Part shown: positions 51,718-60,515 of the stretch, one piece after another | How positions within the stretch are numbered: position 1 is the stretch's first letter | How the letters are laid out: each line of letters starts with the position of its first letter | Source: Streptomyces tubercidicus | Lineage (GTDB): Bacteria; Actinomycetota; Actinomycetes; Streptomycetales; Streptomycetaceae | Assembly: GCF_027497495.1 (NCBI RefSeq) | Contig: NZ_CP114205.1 | Location: 5,766,001-5,830,000, forward strand | Length of the DNA: 64,000 nucleotides | Direction: 5' to 3' | Position numbers and translations under genes: made by a program | The notes under the pieces: model-generated | Database searches by the model: none | The model's input: only the letters and a program-made list of their open reading frames with translations | Told to the model about the DNA's origin: nothing

Positions 51718-52577
51718 CCAGAGACCAGCCGGAGAAGAATGTGCATTCCTACGTTGTCGTCGACGCCTTCGCCACCCGGCCGCTGCACGGTAACCCGGTG
51801 GCCGTATTCCTGGAGGGTGACGGCCTCTCCGCCGAGCAGATGCAACGTGTCGCGGCCGAGCTGCACCTCTCGGAGACCACCTTCGTGCTCCGCCCCGAGC
51901 AGGGCGGCGACGCGCACATAAGGATCTTCACGCCCGTCAACGAGCTCCCGTTTGCGGGCCATCCGCTCCTGGGCACCGCCATCGCGCTCGGCAACCGCAC
52001 CTCGGCGGACCAGCTGAAGCTGGAGACCGCCATGGGCGTCATTCCTTTCGAGCTGGTGCGCAAGGACGGCGTGGTGACCGCTGCCTGGATGCAGCAGCCG
52101 GTACCGGAATGGGAGCCGTTCGAGCAGGCCGGCGAACTGCTGGCCGCGCTGGGCGTGCCGAATCCCGCGCTGCCGGTGGAGGTCTACCGCAACGGCCCGC
52201 GTCACGTCCTCGTCTGCCTGGACAGCGTCGAAGAGCTTTCCGCCCTCACCCCCGACCACCGTGCCCTCGCGCAGTTCCCCGACATGGCGGCCAATGTTTT
52301 CGCCGGGTCGGGGACGCAATGGCGCAACCGGATGTTCTCGCCCGCGTACGGCGTGGTCGAGGACGCAGCCACCGGTTCGGCGGCCGGACCCATCGCCATC
52401 CACCTCGCCCGGCGCGGGCTTGTCGACTACGGGCAGCGCATCGAGATCACCCAGGGCGTCGAGATGGGCCGGCCGTCGCCGATGCGCGCGCTCGTCGAGG
52501 GCGCCGGCGACCACGTCACTTCGGTCGAGGTGGGCGGTGACGGCGTCGTCGTGATCGAGGGGACGCTGCATCTGTGA
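51714..52577 (+). CDS. phzF: trans-2,3-dihydro-3-hydroxyanthranilate isomerase
   Basis: A 287-residue PhzF of the diaminopimelate-epimerase fold. It isomerises DHHA to the unstable aminoketone that dimerises to the phenazine skeleton. The catalytic Glu is in LHLSETTFV near residue 47, with ELPFAGHPLLG and the second-half EDAATGSAAGPIA also present. The start overlaps phzE by four bases (ATGA). Confidence 0.96.
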   Translation: MTRDQPEKNVHSYVVVDAFATRPLHGNPVAVFLEGDGLSAEQMQRVAAELHLSETTFVLRPEQGGDAHIRIFTPVNELPFAGHPLLGTAIALGNRTSADQLKLETAMGVIPFELVRKDGVVTAAWMQQPVPEWEPFEQAGELLAALGVPNPALPVEVYRNGPRHVLVCLDSVEELSALTPDHRALAQFPDMAANVFAGSGTQWRNRMFSPAYGVVEDAATGSAAGPIAIHLARRGLVDYGQRIEITQGVEMGRPSPMRALVEGAGDHVTSVEVGGDGVVVIEGTLHL

Positions 52578-52626
52578 TCACCCAGCACCCGGCCGCCGCC
52601 CTACGGTCCGTCACACGGAGAAAAAC

Positions 52627-53271
52627 ATGAGCAACACCAGGTCGGAATCTCTCACCGGAGCCGTGGAGATCGCCTTTCCCGAGTTCGCGGCCCCGCCGTC
52701 GGAGCCGATGGGGCTGCTGAGCGCCTGGCTTGATGAAGCAGAGCGCCGAAAGTTCCGCGAACCGAGGGCGTTGGCGCTCGCCACCGCCGACGTCCTGGGC
52801 CGCTCCTCGTCCCGGATCGTGGTGGTGAGCCGGGTGACCGGGGCGGGACTCGTCTTCGTCACCCACCAAGGCAGCCGCAAGGGCCGTGAGCTGGCCGCCA
52901 ACCCATGGGCCTCCGGCGTGCTGTACTGGCGGGAGAGCAGCCAACAGGTCACTGTCGCCGGCCCGGTCGAGCGGCTTCCCGACTCCGAGGCCGATGCCCT
53001 GTGGGCCGCGCGAGCGGTGTTCACCCACGCCATGACGACGGCGTCCCGGCAGAGCGAGCCGCTGGACGGCCTCGACGGGGTGGCGGAACTACGCGAGCGG
53101 GCCGGGCAGCTGGCAAGGAGCGGGCCGCTGCCGCGTCCCGGCTCCTTCACCGCCTACCAACTCAGGCCCGAGAGCGTGGAGTTCTGGGCCAACGGTACCG
53201 AGCGGCTGCACGAGCGGCTGCGCTACGACCGCTGCGAGGGCGGCTGGAACATCAGCCGGCTCCAGCCGTAG
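52627..53271 (+). CDS. phzG: Phenazine FMN oxidase
   Basis: A 214-residue flavoprotein of the pyridoxamine 5'-phosphate oxidase fold that oxidises the dihydro intermediates to the aromatic phenazine-1-carboxylic or 1,6-dicarboxylic acid. Flavin-binding segments RALALATADVLGRSSSRIV and FVTHQGSRKGRELAANPWA match the family, and the C-terminal part ends WNISRLQP. Six bases of ribosome binding site (CACGGAG) precede the ATG. It ends the core block; tailoring genes follow after 80 bases. Confidence 0.95.
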   Translation: MSNTRSESLTGAVEIAFPEFAAPPSEPMGLLSAWLDEAERRKFREPRALALATADVLGRSSSRIVVVSRVTGAGLVFVTHQGSRKGRELAANPWASGVLYWRESSQQVTVAGPVERLPDSEADALWAARAVFTHAMTTASRQSEPLDGLDGVAELRERAGQLARSGPLPRPGSFTAYQLRPESVEFWANGTERLHERLRYDRCEGGWNISRLQP

Positions 53272-53352
53272 CCCCGGCGCTGGACCTGACCTGACCTTTC
53301 GAAGCCCCGCGGGGCATTCGAGAACCTCATCGAAGCGGAACGCGAGCACACC

Positions 53353-54963
53353 ATGCAGGCCACTGTCTCTCACTTCCTCCACTCCGGTTTCCACTCCTCC
53401 GCGCAGCGCCACCCGGGTCGCCCGGCCCTGCTCCTCGACGGGCGCTCCTGGACATACAGGGAGTTGGACGGGGTGGTACGTGTCTGGGCCGCCGCGCTCA
53501 TCAAGGCCGGCAAGCGGCCGAAGCGGGTGGGGATCCTCGGCCACCGCAGCCTGGTCACGTACGCCGGTTTCCTGGCAGCTTCCTATGCCGGCGCCACGGC
53601 GGTGCCGCTGAACAAGAAGTACCCGGTTGCCCGCAACAAGGACATCGCCGAGCAGGCGGGCCTGGACGTGATCCTGGCCGACCATGGCTCGACCGGCCGG
53701 CTCGCCGAACTGCTGCGTGAGATGACAGACGCTCCCGCGGTCCTCCTGCCGGAATCGGCCGAGGCGCCCCCGGGCATCCCTGCCGCCGTACCGGTAGTGA
53801 CACGTGAGGGCGTCGAGGGCTGCACCCCCCTGGCCGACCCGGTGTTCCCGGACACCGAGGACGCCGCCTACCTGCTGTTCACCTCGGGCTCAACCGGCCG
53901 CCCCAAGGGCGTTCCGGTCTCGCACGCCAACGTGGCCTGGTTTCTGCGTGTCAACGCTGAACGGTACGGATTCACGGAGTACGACCGCTTCACACACACC
54001 GCCGACCAGACCTTCGACCTGTCCATATTCGACCCGTTCATGGCCTGGGCCAGCGGGGCGTGCCTGGTGCCCATGGACTCCCACCAGCTTCTGTCCCCGC
54101 TCGGCTTCATCCGTGAACACGGCATCACGGTCTGGCTCTCGGTGCCCTCCGTCGCCGCACTCCAGGCGCGCAGAGGACTGCTGGAACCGGGCAGTCTGCC
54201 GTCACTGCGCTGGAGTCTGTTCTGCGGCGAGGCGCTGCCCGTGCCGGCCGCCCGTGCCTGGCAGGAGGCGGCCTCCGGGTCGGTGTTGGAGAACCTCTAC
54301 GGGCCCACGGAGGCAACCGTTGCGTGCCTGGTGCACCGCTGGGACCCGCGGACCTCGCCGGAGCGTTCAGTGAACGGGATCGCGCCGATCGGCGCACCGT
54401 ACCCGGGCATGGAGGTCGCTCTACTGGCCGAGGACGGCACCCCGGTGCCCGACGGCGAGACGGGTGAACTCTGCCTGTACGGGCCGCAGGTGTTCGCGGG
54501 CTACTGGAAGGCGCCGGAGCAGACCGCGCGCGCCTTCCACACCACGCAGCACGGCGACGAGCCCCGCAGGTGGTACCGCACGGGTGACCTCGGCCGGAGG
54601 GGAGACGACGGGGAGTACGTCTACATCGGTCGCCTCGACACCCAGGTGAAGATCCTCGGTCACCGCATCGAGACGGGCGAGGTGGAGGCGCACCTCCTCC
54701 AGCAGGAAGGGGTGGCGCAGGCCGTGGTGCTGGCCGTGCCGGGCGAGGAGGACGGTGCCACCGTATTGGCCGCCATCGTGTCCGGCGACGGCATCGACAT
54801 GCACACGGTGGAAAAGGGGCTGAGCCAGTCCCTGCCCCCGTACATGATTCCGCTGACCTTCCACGCCCTGGACGACTTCCCGCTGAACACCAACGGGAAG
54901 GTCGACCGCACGACACTGCGCGACCAGGTGATCTCCGGCGAGTTGGAACCGTTCCCGCTGTGA
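53353..54963 (+). CDS. Amino acid adenylating ligase (DltA/CloN4-like)
   Basis: A 536-residue free-standing adenylation enzyme that would activate an acid with ATP and load it on a carrier. Core motifs are LLFTSGSTGRPKG (A3, about 173), FDLSIFD (A4, about 221), NLYGPTEAT (A5, about 316), WYRTGDLG (A7, about 410) and the catalytic Lys in NTNGKVDR (A10, about 516). The pocket read by eye against GrsA is D-L-F-S-L-C-L-V-A-K. The Asp at the first position indicates an alpha-amino acid. The code shares a frame with prolyl ligases of pyrrole pathways (about D-L-L/F-Y-L-A-L-V-C-K from memory) but differs at three positions, so the substrate is open. It is followed by the KAS III and carrier genes. 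Confidence 0.85.
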   Translation: MQATVSHFLHSGFHSSAQRHPGRPALLLDGRSWTYRELDGVVRVWAAALIKAGKRPKRVGILGHRSLVTYAGFLAASYAGATAVPLNKKYPVARNKDIAEQAGLDVILADHGSTGRLAELLREMTDAPAVLLPESAEAPPGIPAAVPVVTREGVEGCTPLADPVFPDTEDAAYLLFTSGSTGRPKGVPVSHANVAWFLRVNAERYGFTEYDRFTHTADQTFDLSIFDPFMAWASGACLVPMDSHQLLSPLGFIREHGITVWLSVPSVAALQARRGLLEPGSLPSLRWSLFCGEALPVPAARAWQEAASGSVLENLYGPTEATVACLVHRWDPRTSPERSVNGIAPIGAPYPGMEVALLAEDGTPVPDGETGELCLYGPQVFAGYWKAPEQTARAFHTTQHGDEPRRWYRTGDLGRRGDDGEYVYIGRLDTQVKILGHRIETGEVEAHLLQQEGVAQAVVLAVPGEEDGATVLAAIVSGDGIDMHTVEKGLSQSLPPYMIPLTFHALDDFPLNTNGKVDRTTLRDQVISGELEPFPL

Positions 54964-55027
54964 TCGGCACCGCCTCGGACAGCTCGCGGACGAGCAACAG
55001 GAACGACTCGCGTCGAAAGGGACACCA

Positions 55028-56074
55028 GTGAAGGTCGGCAATCTTTATCTCGCGGGAATCGGTACGTACGTGCCGAGGACCGTGCCCGTGCAGGAAGCGG
55101 CCCGCCAGGGTTGGATCGACAGCACCGCGGCAAAGGAATCCGGGATCACAGCTGTCGCGGTGGAAGCCGAACTGCCCGCCGTGGACATGGCCGTGAACGC
55201 TGCCACGAAGGCCGTCGAAAGGTCCGGTCACCGGCCGGAGGACTTCGCGGCCCTGTTGCACAGCGGCGCCTACTACCAGGGCCCCGACGGCTGGTCGGCG
55301 CCGCACTACGTGCTGCACCGGACGCTGAACCAGCCCGTCGTCGCTACGGAGATCCGGCACGGCTGCCTGTCCGTGCTGACCGCACTGCGGCTGGCCGCGG
55401 GACTGCTCGGCACCACCCCGGGCAGCGAGGCGGTCCTGATCACGGCCGCGGACAACTTCTCCACCCCGCTGGTCGACCGCTGGCGGGACTCCGACCACGC
55501 GATATACGCGGACAGTGCCGCCGCACTGGTGGCGTCCACCCGCTCCGGGTTCGCGCGTCTGCTCGCGGTCGGCTCGCGGTCCGAGTCCAGCCTGGAGTCG
55601 ATGCACCGCGGCGTCGAGCCGCTGTTGCCGCCCGCCCGGCACCCGGACCGCCCGATGTACGTCGCGCCGCGGCTGGAGGCGTGGTCCCAGCGGCCGGGCG
55701 CCGGCCCGCTCGACCTGATCACCGCGGTGCAGCGGTTCGGCGACCTGGTCGCCGAAACCGCCGAACAGACGCTGGCCGAGGCGGGCGTCGGGTGGGAGAG
55801 CATCACCCGTGTCGCCCACATCGGCTTCAACGAGGACCCTCTGCACGCCATGATCCTGGACCCGCTGGGGGCGTCGGCCGAGGTGGGCACCTGGGAATTC
55901 ATCAGGACCATCGGGCACGCGAGCGTCAGCGACCTGGTCCTCGGCCTGGAACACCTTTGGGAGACCGGCCAGGTGACCGAGGGGGATCACGTCCTGCTCG
56001 TAGGAGCCACCGAGGGTATGGAGGCGGGCTGCGCCGTCGTGCAGATCACCGCGCCGCCCGCCGCACAGGGCTGA
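55028..56074 (+). CDS. KAS III-like acyltransferase
   Basis: A 348-residue thiolase-fold protein of the ketoacyl-ACP synthase III group. The nucleophile Cys113 lies in RHGCLSVLTALRL and His264 in VAHIGFNED. The third triad position, normally Asn in GNTS, is His297 in IGHASVSD. Changed triads like this are known in KAS III-like enzymes that transfer acyl groups from a carrier to hydroxyl or amino groups (CerJ and CloN2 types) rather than making C-C bonds. The neighbouring ligase and carrier fit that role: an activated acyl or aminoacyl group would be moved to the phenazine. GTG start with AAAGGGA. Confidence 0.82.
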   Translation: MKVGNLYLAGIGTYVPRTVPVQEAARQGWIDSTAAKESGITAVAVEAELPAVDMAVNAATKAVERSGHRPEDFAALLHSGAYYQGPDGWSAPHYVLHRTLNQPVVATEIRHGCLSVLTALRLAAGLLGTTPGSEAVLITAADNFSTPLVDRWRDSDHAIYADSAAALVASTRSGFARLLAVGSRSESSLESMHRGVEPLLPPARHPDRPMYVAPRLEAWSQRPGAGPLDLITAVQRFGDLVAETAEQTLAEAGVGWESITRVAHIGFNEDPLHAMILDPLGASAEVGTWEFIRTIGHASVSDLVLGLEHLWETGQVTEGDHVLLVGATEGMEAGCAVVQITAPPAAQG

Positions 56075-56105
56075 CTCGTACCCGTACCGCAGAGAGGAAC
56101 TTCTG

Positions 56106-56363
56106 ATGACCAGCACGCCCACTCTCACCCCCGAGGAGATCAGGGAGGCCGTTGCGACGGTCCTCGGCATCGCCCCGGAGGAGATAGCCGACGAGGACAA
56201 CCTGGCTCAAATGGGGCTCAGCTCCCTTCAGCTCATGCGGCTCAGCGGACGCTGGAGGCGCGCCGGCCTGGACGTAGACTTCGCCACGCTCGCCGTCGAA
56301 CCCACCGTGCGGGCCTGGGCACGGCACCTGGGCCTGAAAGGGAACGCCCCCTCCGAAGTCTGA
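56106..56363 (+). CDS. Aryl-carrier-like acyl carrier protein
   Basis: An 85-residue carrier protein. The phosphopantetheine site is Ser40 in MGLSSLQLMRL, with Ser39 in place of the usual Asp. The following SGRWRRAGLDVDFATLAVEPTVRAW is close to the C-terminal aryl carrier domain of EntB/DhbB-type isochorismatases, as I recall them. It probably holds the acid activated by the ligase at 53353 and hands it to the KAS III-like transferase 30 bases upstream. GAGAGGA before the ATG. Confidence 0.88.
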   Translation: MTSTPTLTPEEIREAVATVLGIAPEEIADEDNLAQMGLSSLQLMRLSGRWRRAGLDVDFATLAVEPTVRAWARHLGLKGNAPSEV

Positions 56364-56442
56364 ACCGCACAGCCCCGCCAGGGGGCCGGGCAGTAGGAAG
56401 GCCCCCTGGGGCCGAACAGCATGACGGAAAGGAACGCTCGCC

Positions 56443-57867
56443 ATGAATGGCGTCTCAGCGGCCGACCGCACCGGAGCGATCGGCCGGCTCGGTGACCAGA
56501 TCCGAGGGGCAGTGTTCGTGCCGGGCGACTCCGGATTCGACGTCGCATGTGCGGGATTCCAGACCGGCTACCGGCACCGTCCGTCCGTAGTGGTGCAGGC
56601 CACCGGAGCCGAGGACGTGGCGGCGGCGGTGGCCCACGCCGCCGCCCACGGGCTGCCGGTGGCCGTGCAGGCGACGGGGCACGGGCTGTCGGTCCCGCTC
56701 GACGGCGGCCTGCTCATCGACACCGGCCGGATGACCGGGGTCACCGTGGACCCCGCCGCCCGTACGGCACGGATCGCGGCGGGTACCCGCGTCGCGGCGG
56801 TCATCGACGCGGCCGCGCGCTACGGGCTGGCCCCGCTGAACGGCTCCTCCCCGGACGTGGGCGCGGTCGGCTACCTTCTCGGGGGCGGACTGGGCCTGCT
56901 GGCACGGCAGTTCGGCTATGCGGCCGACCATGTGCGAGCCGTCGACGTCGTGACGGCCGACGGCCGTCTCCGGCACGTCACGGCCGAGCACGACCCCGAC
57001 CTCTTCTGGGCCCTGCGCGGAGCCGGGGCGAACTTCGGCGCGGTGACGGCCGTCGAGGTCGACCTGGTGCCGGTCAGCCGGATCTACGGTGGTGAGCTGA
57101 CCTTCGACATGGCCCGGGTGCCGCACCTCCTGGAGTCCTACCGGCAGTGGACCATGACGCTGCCGGAAGAACTGACCTCCTCGGTGTCGACGATTCACTA
57201 CCCCGACGTGTCGGCGGTCCCCGCCCCCTTGCGGGACCGCCACGTCGCCCACGTGCGCATCGCGTACACAGGGGACACCAGAACCGGCGAGGAGCTGGTG
57301 GCGCCGCTGCGCGCGGCCGGCCCCGGACTCCTCGACACGCTGGGGGAAATGCCGTACACGGAGTGCGCCGACATCTACCACGATCCGGCGTACCCGCATG
57401 CCTATCTGGGCGACAACGTCCTGGTGCGGGAGTTCGACGCGGAGGCGGCCGCCTGCCTGGCGGAGGCCGCCGGCCCCGGCGCGGCGGTCAGGTGTGTGCT
57501 CGACATCCGCCACCTGGGCGGCGCCCTGAGCCGTGCGCCGAAGGTTCCGAACGCGGTGGGCCACCGGGAAGCGCGCTATCTCGTACGCGTCCTGACCCCG
57601 CTGGCCGGGACCAGCACCGAAGAGGCACGGGCCGCGCACCGCAAGGTGCTGGACACACTTGCGCCGGCCCGCCTCGGCAGGTTCCTCAACCTGGTGTACG
57701 GCCCCCGCGCGGCCGACCAGCCGCCCGGGGACTTCTGGGAGCACGCTGACCACCGCCGACTGACCGCCCTCAAGGCGCACTACGATCCGGCCAACCTCTT
57801 CCGTTGCAACTACAACATCTTGCCGGAGCCCCGGGCTCAGAACCAGCGAGGAGCTGACCAGGATTGA
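56443..57867 (+). CDS. BBE-type FAD-linked oxidase
   Basis: A 474-residue flavoprotein oxidase of the berberine-bridge-enzyme/PCMH family. FAD is likely tethered to His80 in QATGHGLSV. The second tether, a Cys in the GxC segment of bicovalent members, is replaced (LNGSSPDVGAVGYLLGGGLG). The C-terminal substrate domain ends with the family motif DPANLFRCNYNI. It would oxidise an alcohol or amine, or drive an oxidative cyclisation, in tailoring. It is about half identical by eye to the oxidase at 61571. The stop overlaps the LAL regulator start (TTGA). Confidence 0.87.
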   Translation: MNGVSAADRTGAIGRLGDQIRGAVFVPGDSGFDVACAGFQTGYRHRPSVVVQATGAEDVAAAVAHAAAHGLPVAVQATGHGLSVPLDGGLLIDTGRMTGVTVDPAARTARIAAGTRVAAVIDAAARYGLAPLNGSSPDVGAVGYLLGGGLGLLARQFGYAADHVRAVDVVTADGRLRHVTAEHDPDLFWALRGAGANFGAVTAVEVDLVPVSRIYGGELTFDMARVPHLLESYRQWTMTLPEELTSSVSTIHYPDVSAVPAPLRDRHVAHVRIAYTGDTRTGEELVAPLRAAGPGLLDTLGEMPYTECADIYHDPAYPHAYLGDNVLVREFDAEAAACLAEAAGPGAAVRCVLDIRHLGGALSRAPKVPNAVGHREARYLVRVLTPLAGTSTEEARAAHRKVLDTLAPARLGRFLNLVYGPRAADQPPGDFWEHADHRRLTALKAHYDPANLFRCNYNILPEPRAQNQRGADQD

Positions 57868-60515
57868 CCGCACACGCCTCGGACGCCGCCGCGCGGTGGC
57901 CCGTGCTGAACAGGGAGTCCGAGCTCGACGAGATCGAAGGACTCGTTGTGCGGGGCCGGGGCGCCCTGGTGACCGGCCCACCGGGGGTGGGCAGGACTCG
58001 GCTGCTCCAGGAGACGCTGCGACGGCTGCCACGGGAGGGGACGGCAGCCGGGGTGGTGGGCCCCGGCATCCCCGCACATCGTGACCTGACCGGGCTGCTG
58101 GAGCGATGCGTTACTGCCGCCCCGCTCCGGGGCGGGTCCGGGCCGTATGCCGTGCTGGGCGTCGACGACATCCATCAGCTCGCCGCGACGGTGGCCGAAC
58201 AGCTGGCCGTGGCGGTGCGGGAGGGCCGCGTGCTGCTGCTCGCCACCGCCTTGGCCGGTATCCCACTGCCGACGGCCGTGGAGGGACTGCGGCGGGACGG
58301 CCTGCTGGGCGACGTCGAGGTCACCGCCTTCGACCAGGCCGGCACCGCGCGCGCCCTGCGCGCCAGGCTGGGCAGCCAGGTGGCCACCGACACCACAGCC
58401 CGCTGCTGGGACCTGACGGGGGGCAACGCCCTGCTGCTGACCGAACTCACCGAACAGGCGCTGGCCGACGGTACGCTCCGCCCGACCCAAGGACTGTGGC
58501 GCTGGGAGGGCCTCGTCGGACGACCGGCTGGTCGGGTGGCCGAGACCGCCCGGCGCATGCTGGACGGCCTGGACTCCGACGAGCAGGAGTTGGTCGCCGT
58601 ACTCAGCCTGGTCGGATCAGTGCCGGATGACCTGCCGCGACTGGCGGAACTGGCTCCCGTGGCGGAGCGGCTGAACCGCAGGGGCATCGTGGTCGCGGAG
58701 CGCACCGGGCGGCGGCTGCGGCTGCGGCTCGGCCAACCGCTGTGCGGCCACGCCGTCGCCGCCGGCCTGCCGACGCTCACCGCCCGCAGGCTCCGTCGGC
58801 AGCTTGCGGACGAGCTGGAACCGACCGGAGCGGTGCAACTGTCCGGCGACACCGGCCTCGACCTGTTGCAGTCCGTGTCCTTACGGGTCGATGCAGGGCA
58901 GCACCCGCCGGCCGGCCGGCTGCGCGCCGCCGCCGCGACGGCGCTGCTGCGCTTCGAATTCGAGTCTGCCGAGAGGCTCGCCCGAGCCGCGCTCGACACC
59001 GGTGAGACCGCTGCCGACGGCAGGGCGCCCGACTTCGCGGCGACACTGCTGCTGGGCCGGGCCCTGGCCGGGCAAGGGCGCTGCAACGAGGCCGCGACAG
59101 CGCTCGCGGCCGCCGACGGCCGGTCGGCAGAGGTGACCGCCGCCCGGATCGGGAATCTGGCCTGGGGACTTGGCCGAGTCACCGAGGCCGCGACCCTCGC
59201 CGACCGGTCGGTCCAGCGCGCTCCGCACGGGCCGGCACGAGGGCTTCAGGCGACCGTACGGCTGCTACAGGACCGGCTGGCCGACGTGGCGGAGACGGGG
59301 GACGCGGTCCTGCGCGAGTCGCACGCCGCACCGGCCCTCCAGTCCTGCCTACCGCTCGCCGCGTTCGCCCGCACGGAACTCGGCGACGCGGCGGCGGGGT
59401 TGGCGATGCTGGAGCGCTGCCCGGTGGAGAGCTGGCAGGACGAGGCCAGGCACGCCCACCGGGTGGTCAGCGCGCACGCCGCGCTGGAGTCCGGCGACAT
59501 CGCACGGGCGCGCGGCGCCCTGGAGCGGTTACGGTGCGCCGGCGCATCCTGGGACATACGCCGCAGGCTTCGCGCTGATGTGCTGCAGGCACGTGTGTAC
59601 CGGGTGACGGGACGGGCGCCGGAGGCGGCGGCGCTGCTGCGGCGGGCCGCCGCGGTGCAGGACGGTCAGGACTGGTTCACCACCAGGGCCTGGGTCCTGG
59701 CCCAACTGGCCGGGGCACTGGCCGAGTCCGGGCAGTCGACAGAAGCTGTCCGCACCCTGATCGAGGTGCGCGCGGCGGCCCGGCAGGCCGTGCCCTACCC
59801 TGTCGCCGACGACAAGGTCGCGCTGGAGGAGGCACTGGTTCTGGGCCGGTCCGGCGACGTACCCGGGGCGCTGCGGCGGTGCGGCGAGGTGGCGCGGAGG
59901 GCAGCCGCGGCCGGGCGGCGCACGACGGCGCTGGCCGCCCTGCACCTGATGGCGCGGTTGGGCTCAGCCGGCCAGGCGGCGGAGCGGCTGGACGCACTCG
60001 GTGGCTTCGGCGCCGGCGCGGCCGCCGCGCTGCGTGCCGAGCACATCCGAGCGCTCGCCAGGCAGGACGGCGAGGCACTCGACGATCTCGCCGACCGCTT
60101 CGCCTCCCTCGGCGGACACCCGCTCGCCGCGGAGAGCGCGAGCCAGGCGCACCGGGTCTGGCAGGGCGCGGGACGCCACCGGGCGGGCCGGGCCTCACTG
60201 GCAGGGAGCCGCGGATACCTCGCTGCCTGCGTCGGCACCCTGCTGCCCGGCTGGGCCGCGCCGGCGGACCGGGCTCCGGCTGCGGATCCCTCAGCGGGCG
60301 GCGCCGCGCTGACCGCCCGTGAGCACGAGGTGGCTGTGCTGGCCGCGACCCGGCTGACCAACCGCGAGATCGCGGCTCGGCTGACGGTGTCGGTACGCAC
60401 CGTCGAGAACCACCTGTACCGCGTCTACAGCAAGCTCGGTGTCACGTCCAGGGCGCTGCTCGGCGATCACTTCGCACCGCAACCGCTCGCTGCTCAGACC
60501 GCGCACGGCCGGTAG
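57864..60515 (+). CDS. Large LuxR-family (LAL) transcriptional regulator
   Basis: An 883-residue regulator with an N-terminal AAA+-type ATPase (Walker A at 38-45, Walker B AVLGVDDIHQLA near 95), a long TPR-like helical middle and a C-terminal LuxR helix-turn-helix (about 812-865, LTAREHEVAVLAATRLTNREIAARL). Walker A reads GPPGVGRT, with Arg in place of Lys44. Two TTA codons (codons 340 and 556, at 58881 and 59529) suggest bldA dependence. The TTG start has GAGGAG upstream and overlaps the oxidase stop, so it is made with the tailoring operon. Probably a pathway activator. Confidence 0.88.
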   Translation: MTAHASDAAARWPVLNRESELDEIEGLVVRGRGALVTGPPGVGRTRLLQETLRRLPREGTAAGVVGPGIPAHRDLTGLLERCVTAAPLRGGSGPYAVLGVDDIHQLAATVAEQLAVAVREGRVLLLATALAGIPLPTAVEGLRRDGLLGDVEVTAFDQAGTARALRARLGSQVATDTTARCWDLTGGNALLLTELTEQALADGTLRPTQGLWRWEGLVGRPAGRVAETARRMLDGLDSDEQELVAVLSLVGSVPDDLPRLAELAPVAERLNRRGIVVAERTGRRLRLRLGQPLCGHAVAAGLPTLTARRLRRQLADELEPTGAVQLSGDTGLDLLQSVSLRVDAGQHPPAGRLRAAAATALLRFEFESAERLARAALDTGETAADGRAPDFAATLLLGRALAGQGRCNEAATALAAADGRSAEVTAARIGNLAWGLGRVTEAATLADRSVQRAPHGPARGLQATVRLLQDRLADVAETGDAVLRESHAAPALQSCLPLAAFARTELGDAAAGLAMLERCPVESWQDEARHAHRVVSAHAALESGDIARARGALERLRCAGASWDIRRRLRADVLQARVYRVTGRAPEAAALLRRAAAVQDGQDWFTTRAWVLAQLAGALAESGQSTEAVRTLIEVRAAARQAVPYPVADDKVALEEALVLGRSGDVPGALRRCGEVARRAAAAGRRTTALAALHLMARLGSAGQAAERLDALGGFGAGAAAALRAEHIRALARQDGEALDDLADRFASLGGHPLAAESASQAHRVWQGAGRHRAGRASLAGSRGYLAACVGTLLPGWAAPADRAPAADPSAGGAALTAREHEVAVLAATRLTNREIAARLTVSVRTVENHLYRVYSKLGVTSRALLGDHFAPQPLAAQTAHGR

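Noticed and set aside
54125..56200. 691-residue minus-strand open frame
   Set aside because: It overlaps the ligase, acyltransferase and carrier genes, all of which show complete family motifs; its own translation has no recognisable domain.
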